A DNA stretch of 64,000 nt from Arthrobacter oryzae (GTDB lineage: Bacteria; Actinomycetota; Actinomycetes; Actinomycetales; Micrococcaceae): contig NZ_CP132204.1 in NCBI RefSeq assembly GCF_030718995.1, forward strand, positions 3,472,001 through 3,536,000, written 5' to 3'. The number at the start of each line of letters is the position of its first letter. The stretch's first letter is position 1. A program made the translations under genes and the position numbers. Positions 59,794 through 64,000 of this stretch are shown here, piece by piece. The notes below the pieces were generated by a model. The model saw nothing but the letters and a program-made list of their open reading frames with translations. It did no database searches and was not told where the DNA came from.

Positions 59794-61125
59794 ATGGCAT
59801 CCCTTCCGGGCCTGCGCCCCGCCACCACATCGAAACCGAACCGTGCCTTGGACAGGGTCCAGGGCACCGCCGACGCCGGCATGTCCTCCAGCGCGAAATG
59901 GGCTGTTGGCGGCGTCATCGCCGGAGGAGCCGCCGCGGGGCTGCTGGGCGCCGGATCGTCGGCCCTCGCCCTCTACTTCGCCCGGCGGGTCATCACACCG
60001 GTGCGGGTCCGGGACGAAGACCAGGAAGTGCTGGCCGTGATCCGCGCCGCGGACGGCGTCCAGGTCATCCTGGCCGCCACTGACGACGCCACAGTCGAAG
60101 GCACCTATGGGCTGTTCTTCGATGGCGGCCGCGGGCACGCCCGGATCGGCAGGATCATTTCGTACTCACCCGCGGAACGCACGGTCCTGCGCGAGGTGGA
60201 AGCCGTCTATTCGGGCGATCTCGCCAAAGCCCGCCGCGGCTACTGGAGCGGCGCCACCCATCCGGACGCGGCGTCCATCGGGCTGTCGGCCGAGGACGTT
60301 GACATCGAAGTGGAGGGCGGCGTCGCGCCGGCGTGGCTGGTCCGCAGCCCGGGCCGCTCCGAGGTCTGGGCCATCATGGTTCACGGCCGCGGCGCGAGCC
60401 GGCAGGAATGCCTCCGCGCCCTGCGGCCGGCACGGGAACTCGGCATGACCAGCCTGGTGATTTCCTACCGCAATGACGGCCTGGCACCCTCGGCGCCGGA
60501 CGGACGCTACGGCCTCGGCTCCACTGAATGGCGCGACGTCGAAGCAGCCATCAGTTACGCCGTTGCCAACGGCGCCAAGGACGTCGTGTTGTTCGGCTGG
60601 TCCATGGGCGGCGCGATCTGCCTGCAGACGGCGGACCTCTCACGGCACCACAACCTGATCCGCGCGATGGTCCTTGACGCGCCGGTCGTTGACTGGGTCA
60701 ACGTGCTGGCCCACCATGCCCAACTTAACCGCATCCCGTCCGCCGTGGGACGCTACGGGCAGCTGATGATGGGCCACCCCGTGGGCCGGCGCCTAACGGG
60801 GCTGGCGGCGCCCGTTGACCTGAAGTCAATGGACTGGGTCTCCCGGGCCGTGGAGCTCAGAACTCCCACCCTGATCCTGCATAGCGTGGACGACGAATAC
60901 GTGCCGTACGGGCCTTCGGCCAGCATCGCCGAGAAGAACCCGGAGGTGGTCACCTTCGAGACATTCCAGGGGGCCCGGCACACCAAGGAGTGGAACGTGG
61001 ACCCGGAGCGCTGGGAGGCCCTGGTCACCGCCTGGCTGCGGCGGCAGCTGGCGCCACGGTTCAAGCCGGGCGCACGCTCACGGAAACACGGTGCCTCCGG
61101 CCCTGCGGCTAACGCTCCGGAGTAG
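59794..61125 (+). CDS. Membrane-anchored alpha/beta hydrolase
   Basis: Protein of 443 residues. After about 30 polar residues comes one hydrophobic segment (WAVGGVIAGGAAAGLLGAGSSALALYFARRV, about residues 36-66), probably an anchor. The hydrolase domain begins near residue 195 (EVWAIMVHGRGASRQECLRAL). The nucleophile elbow is GWSMGG (about 270-275), the acid is in LILHSVDDEYVPYG and the histidine in QGARHTKEWNVDPERW. The substrate is unknown. Start 59794 is supported by a possible leaderless promoter; ATG at 59881 is an alternative. The last 17 bases overlap the convergent ybaK gene. Confidence 0.86.
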   Translation: MASLPGLRPATTSKPNRALDRVQGTADAGMSSSAKWAVGGVIAGGAAAGLLGAGSSALALYFARRVITPVRVRDEDQEVLAVIRAADGVQVILAATDDATVEGTYGLFFDGGRGHARIGRIISYSPAERTVLREVEAVYSGDLAKARRGYWSGATHPDAASIGLSAEDVDIEVEGGVAPAWLVRSPGRSEVWAIMVHGRGASRQECLRALRPARELGMTSLVISYRNDGLAPSAPDGRYGLGSTEWRDVEAAISYAVANGAKDVVLFGWSMGGAICLQTADLSRHHNLIRAMVLDAPVVDWVNVLAHHAQLNRIPSAVGRYGQLMMGHPVGRRLTGLAAPVDLKSMDWVSRAVELRTPTLILHSVDDEYVPYGPSASIAEKNPEVVTFETFQGARHTKEWNVDPERWEALVTAWLRRQLAPRFKPGARSRKHGASGPAANAPE

Positions 61126-61621
61126 CTTTCGGGCCGGTCCCGATGCGGGCGGTGATGGCGCCGGTGAGCCGGACCAGGTGGGCCGGGGCCAGTTCGACAT
61201 CGAGACCCCGCCTGCCGCCGGAGACGAGGATGCTCTCCTGGCCCAGGGCGCTGTCGTCCAGCACGGTGGGGGAGGGGTGGCGCTGCCCCAGCGGTGAAAT
61301 GCCCCCGAGGACATACCCTGTCCTGCGCTGTGCCGTAGCCGGATCAGCCATGGCAGCCTTCTTGGCGCCCAGCGCAGCGGCGATTGCTTTCAGGTCGAGG
61401 TTTCCGTGGACCGGGACTATCCCCACCGCGAGCCTGCCGTCGACATCAACCATGAGCGTTTTGAAGACCTTCGCGGGATCCACCCCCAACACCTCGGCCG
61501 CTTCCGTGCCGTAGCTGGCGGCAGAGGGGTCGTGGATGTAGGGATGCAACACGAAGGGAACGCCGGCCGCAGCGAGGGCTGCTGTGGCCGGCGTTCCCTG
61601 GGAAGCCTGTTTGCGCGCCAT
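61109..61621 (-). CDS. ybaK: Cys-tRNA(Pro) deacylase, YbaK/EbsC type
   Basis: Trans-editing enzyme of 170 residues that hydrolyses mischarged Cys-tRNA(Pro). The fold opens TPATAALAAAGVPFVLHPYIHDP. The conserved catalytic lysine is in AKVFKTLMVDVDGRLAVGIVPVHGNLDLKAIAAALGAKKAAMAD, and the Gly-rich loop is TGYVLGGISPLGQRH. ILVSGGRRGLDVELAPAHLVRLTGA matches the C-terminal end of the family. Start ATG at 61621. It lies 22 bases downstream of sufE. Confidence 0.92.
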   Translation of the reverse strand: MARKQASQGTPATAALAAAGVPFVLHPYIHDPSAASYGTEAAEVLGVDPAKVFKTLMVDVDGRLAVGIVPVHGNLDLKAIAAALGAKKAAMADPATAQRRTGYVLGGISPLGQRHPSPTVLDDSALGQESILVSGGRRGLDVELAPAHLVRLTGAITARIGTGPKATPER

Positions 61622-61643
61622 GCCGTGCCCGGACCGTCGGGCC

Positions 61644-62105
61644 CTAGGCCTGCGCGGCGGCGGAGGCGGCGACCTTGCGCTTGATGCGTCCCAGCATGGC
61701 CGTCATTCCCCGCATGCGCAGGGGAGTGATGGCCCGGGTGAGGCCCAAGAGTTCGGGCATGTCATCGGGGATTGCGAGGATCTCCGGCGCCGTGAGGCCA
61801 TCGAGGCCTTCGTGCAGGACACCTGCGAATCCCCGGGTGGTGGGTGCTTCAGCCGGCGCCTTGAAGTACAGCCGCACGCTGTCCGGCGAACCGGCGTCGT
61901 GCTTTTCCGTTTCAATGGTCAGGAACAGCGGCGACTGGCACTCGACAACCTGCTCCAGCAACTCCGGATGGTCCTTCAACCGGTCCGGCAGTTCGGGAAG
62001 CCCCTGCGAGAATTCCAGCAGCAGTTGCAGCCGCTCGGGTTCGGTCAGGGCCTGGAAGTCGTCAACTATTTCCGCCAGCGCGGCGGGAAGGGCGTGGTTA
62101 TTCAT
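61644..62105 (-). CDS. sufE: SufE family cysteine-desulfurase activator
   Basis: Sulfur-transfer protein of 153 residues. SufE accepts persulfide sulfur from a SufS-type desulfurase. The sulfur-accepting cysteine is in LEQVVECQSPLFLTIE (about residue 56). LPAALAEIVDDFQALTEPERLQLLLEFSQGLPELP and FAGVLHEGLDGLTAPEILAIPDDMPELLGL are typical. ATG at 62105 is preferred because TAAACT lies seven bases upstream; GTG at 62108 adds one residue. SufS and the rest of the Suf set are not in the window. It follows a rhodanese gene, another sulfur carrier. Confidence 0.9.
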   Translation of the reverse strand: MNNHALPAALAEIVDDFQALTEPERLQLLLEFSQGLPELPDRLKDHPELLEQVVECQSPLFLTIETEKHDAGSPDSVRLYFKAPAEAPTTRGFAGVLHEGLDGLTAPEILAIPDDMPELLGLTRAITPLRMRGMTAMLGRIKRKVAASAAAQA

Positions 62106-62112
62106 CACGTCC

Positions 62113-62118
62113 AGTTTA
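62113..62118 (-). promoter_or_regulatory. -10 hexamer (TAAACT) overlapping the rhodanese stop
   Basis: Minus-strand TAAACT, seven bases, then the ATG of sufE. Its first three bases are the TAA stop codon of the sulfurtransferase gene. Confidence 0.45.
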
Positions 62119-63027
62119 CGCCGGTACGGTGCCGCGCTCGGATCCCTTGGTGATGGGTACCCGCACGGCGTTGCCCCACTCGGTCCAGGAGCCGTCGTAG
62201 TTGCGTACGGTATCGAAGCCCAGCAGGTACTTCAGGGCGAACCACGTGTGGCTGGAACGCTCGCCGATACGGCAGTACGCCACCACGTCGTCGCCCTCCG
62301 TGAGGCCGGCTTCGCCGAGGTAGAGGGCCTCGAGTTCAGGGCGGTTGCGGTAGGTGCCGTCCTCGGCCGCCGCACGGGCCCACGGGATGGAAGCGGCGGT
62401 GGGGATGTGGCCGCCACGCAGGGCGCCTTCCTCGGGGTAGGCAGGCATGTGGGTGCGCTGGCCGGTGTATTCCTCGGTGGAGCGCACGTCGATCAGCGGC
62501 TTGCCGAAGTGGGCCAGAACGTCCTCCTTGAATGCGCGGATGGGGGCGTCGTTGCGGTCCACCTCGGGGTATTCGGCAGGTGAGGGGACGGTGACATCCG
62601 TGGTGAGCGCACGGCCTTCGGCGATCCACTTGTCGCGGCCACCGTCGAGCAACCTGACGTCCTCGTGGCCAAACAGGGTGAAAACCCACAGTGCGTAGGC
62701 AGCCCACCAGTTGGACTTGTCGCCGTAGATCACCACGGTGCTGTCCCGGGAGATCCCCTTCGCTGCGGCCAGTGCCGCAAACGCCTTGCCGTCAACGTAA
62801 TCGCGGGTGACCTCGTCATTCAGGTCCGTATGCCAGTCGATCTTGACGGCACCGGGAATGTGGCCGGTTTCGTAGAGGAGGACATCTTCATCGGACTCCA
62901 CCACCACGAGCTTGCCGCCGTCCAGCGCGCCGCCGTCGAGGGCTGCCGCCAGCCATTCGGTGGAGACGAGGCGCTCCGGGTGCGCGTACGCTGCAAATTT
63001 TTCGTTTTCTTCAACTGGGTAGGACAT
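62116..63027 (-). CDS. sseA: Thiosulfate/3-mercaptopyruvate sulfurtransferase (two rhodanese domains)
   Basis: Sulfurtransferase of 303 residues with two rhodanese domains. Domain 1, inactive, runs about 20-150 ([31 protein letters not shown]). Domain 2, about 165-295, carries the active cysteine in [18 protein letters not shown] (about residue 255). [18 protein letters not shown] lies between. SseA/CysA-type enzymes move sulfane sulfur from thiosulfate or mercaptopyruvate to an acceptor. ATG at 63027 has GAAAGG eight bases upstream. The leader just beyond contains a 13-base tandem repeat. Confidence 0.92.
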   Translation of the reverse strand: MSYPVEENEKFAAYAHPERLVSTEWLAAALDGGALDGGKLVVVESDEDVLLYETGHIPGAVKIDWHTDLNDEVTRDYVDGKAFAALAAAKGISRDSTVVIYGDKSNWWAAYALWVFTLFGHEDVRLLDGGRDKWIAEGRALTTDVTVPSPAEYPEVDRNDAPIRAFKEDVLAHFGKPLIDVRSTEEYTGQRTHMPAYPEEGALRGGHIPTAASIPWARAAAEDGTYRNRPELEALYLGEAGLTEGDDVVAYCRIGERSSHTWFALKYLLGFDTVRNYDGSWTEWGNAVRVPITKGSERGTVPA

Positions 63028-63041
63028 GGGGATGGCCTTTC

Positions 63042-63068
63042 ACTGAAACGGTCAAACTGAAACGGTCA
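63042..63068. repeat. 13-base tandem direct repeat in the sseA leader
   Basis: ACTGAAACGGTCA at 63042-63054 and again at 63056-63068, one base apart. It ends directly upstream of the GAAAGG ribosome-binding site of sseA on the minus strand. Confidence 0.75.
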
Positions 63069-63172
63069 GGGGCCCCTTGCCACCGGGAGGCGTTGCTGCG
63101 GCCGGGCCAGTTCCAACACTAGCCACGCCCCGGCAGTATTGCGCCACTGCGTTCACAGGGCGAAATATGCCC

Positions 63173-63201
63173 TTGGTCACGTGCGCTCGCCGCGTTAATA
63201 G
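63173..63201 (+). promoter_or_regulatory. Candidate zapE promoter (TTGGTC-N17-TAATAG)
   Basis: TTGGTC at 63173-63178, 17 bases, TAATAG at 63196-63201, about 60 bases before the zapE start. The rest of the 233-base divergent region 63028-63260 holds only the tandem repeat at 63042-63068. Confidence 0.35.
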
Positions 63202-63260
63202 GCCGAAGCCGCATTGCCGGTATTCTTTCTGGGGACACGAGACCAGCAGAACGGACCACC

Positions 63261-64000
63261 TTGGTACAGATCGAACAGCTCTCCGCGCGGACACCGTCAG
63301 TATCCGTGGATGAACTCCTCAAGGGTTTCTATCCCTCCCCGCGGTTCGGCGAGGTGTCCTTTGGCAGCTACCGTCCCGACCCTTCACAGCCGAGCCAGGC
63401 GGGCGCGGTCACGGCGTTGGAATCGTTCGCGACCGGCGTCGGTGCCAACGGAAGCTCCGGACTGTTCAGGAAGCTGTTTGCGAAGAAGGACAATTCGCGT
63501 GCCGGCATCTATCTGGATGGCGGCTTCGGTGTGGGTAAGACGCACCTGCTGGCCTCGCTGTGGCACGCGGCCCCCGGGCCCAAGGCGTTCGGCACCTTCG
63601 TGGAGTACACCAACCTGGTAGGCGCCCTCTCCTTCCGCAAGACCGTTGAGGCGCTGAGCAACTACAAGCTCGTGTGCATCGACGAGTTCGAACTCGACGA
63701 TCCGGGCGACACGGTGCTGATGTCCCGGCTGATGCGGGAACTGGCGGACGCCGGGGTCAAGCTGGCCGCCACCTCCAATACCCTCCCCGGTTCACTGGGA
63801 GACGGACGGTTCGCGGCGGTCGACTTCCAGCGGGAGATCCAGGTGCTGGCAGACCAGTTCGACGTGGTGAGGATCGACGGCGAGGACTTCCGCCACCGCG
63901 GACTCCCGGCAGCGCCGGCTCCGTTGAAGAACGACGAGCTGACGCACCACATGCAGGCGGAATTCCACGGCAAGACGGTGGCCCGGGACGATTTCAAGAC
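63261..64000 (+). CDS. zapE: Cell division protein ZapE / AFG1-type ATPase, cut by window
   Basis: First 246 codons of an AFG1/ZapE-family P-loop ATPase, which in E. coli acts on the Z ring. LKGFYPSPRFGEVSFGSY opens the conserved region. Walker A is YLDGGFGVGKTHLLASL (near residue 90), Walker B LVCIDEFELDDPGDTVLMSRLMREL, followed by sensor 1 AATSNTLPGSLGDGRF. The start is TTG at 63261 (VQIEQLSARTPSVSVDELL); only a weak ACGGA precedes it. The frame is open to the right edge; the family is about 340-380 residues, so about a third is missing. Confidence 0.9.
   Translation, partial: MVQIEQLSARTPSVSVDELLKGFYPSPRFGEVSFGSYRPDPSQPSQAGAVTALESFATGVGANGSSGLFRKLFAKKDNSRAGIYLDGGFGVGKTHLLASLWHAAPGPKAFGTFVEYTNLVGALSFRKTVEALSNYKLVCIDEFELDDPGDTVLMSRLMRELADAGVKLAATSNTLPGSLGDGRFAAVDFQREIQVLADQFDVVRIDGEDFRHRGLPAAPAPLKNDELTHHMQAEFHGKTVARDDFK

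Noticed and set aside
1..64000. CRISPR arrays, tRNA/rRNA genes, insertion sequences, prophage
   Set aside because: I looked for repeat-spacer patterns, CCA-type tRNA ends, transposase or integrase motifs and inverted terminal repeats and found none.

Overview
The window is high-GC chromosomal DNA from an actinobacterium, most likely Arthrobacter/Pseudarthrobacter or a close Micrococcaceae relative. Signs of this are the GC-rich codon bias, frequent GTG/TTG starts, actinobacterial-only families (DUF3000, DUF3093, DUF3159, DUF3710, DUF4192, DUF4193, DUF5998, DUF6421, SepH), an HrdB/SigA-type sigma factor and many TAnnnT hexamers six bases upstream of start codons. I see no rRNA, tRNA, insertion sequence, prophage or CRISPR array. 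About 55 protein genes fill the window. Two are cut by its edges: pepA on the left and zapE on the right.

Layout. 1-7.4 kb: pepA, a PAC2 protein, an MFS transporter, a DUF4192 protein, sigA and a small zinc-ribbon-like protein. 7.6-21.9 kb: topoisomerase IV genes parE (+) and parC (-) flank a respiratory block, made of a BlaI-type repressor and M56 membrane protease divergent from cydA-cydB-cydDC (cytochrome bd oxidase and its fused ABC exporter), plus a GNAT and a DinB gene. 22-27.4 kb: a fused GNAT/acyl-CoA synthetase, a DUF5998 protein, a phosphodiesterase-like protein and thymidine kinase. 27.5-43.7 kb: sepH, DUF4193, DUF3093, dut, DUF3710, an OB-fold protein, DUF3159, two TrkA-type potassium regulators divergent from a KimA-like permease, an RNA methyltransferase, aconitase, dxs and three small downstream genes. 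44-49.2 kb: aldo/keto reductase, nucleoside hydrolase and a complete ECF importer (S, T, fused A-A'). 49.4-58.4 kb, all minus strand: fadBA-type beta-oxidation genes, RNase D, DUF3000, threonine aldolase, an SDR and DUF6421. 58.6-64 kb: msrB, a small unknown, an alpha/beta hydrolase, ybaK, sufE, a rhodanese and zapE.

Much of the order (sigA, dut, DUF3710, OB, DUF3159, ceoC/ceoB, permease, RNA methyltransferase, dxs, RNase D, DUF3000) matches, as I remember it, the sigA-to-dxs1 region of Mycobacterium tuberculosis and the hrdB region of Streptomyces. The cyd, ECF/nucleoside and fad blocks look like lineage-specific insertions into that backbone.

The most interesting signals are regulatory. 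Three perfect TTCTAC-N5-GTAGAA dyads lie between the BlaI-type repressor and cydA. A 16-bp palindrome covers the promoter of the fad operon. A SigR/SigH-like GGAAC-N18-GTT element lies upstream of sigA. Many genes appear to be leaderless, and in four cases the stop codon of the upstream gene is the first half of the next gene's -10 hexamer. All functional statements are homology calls made by eye; no search was run.
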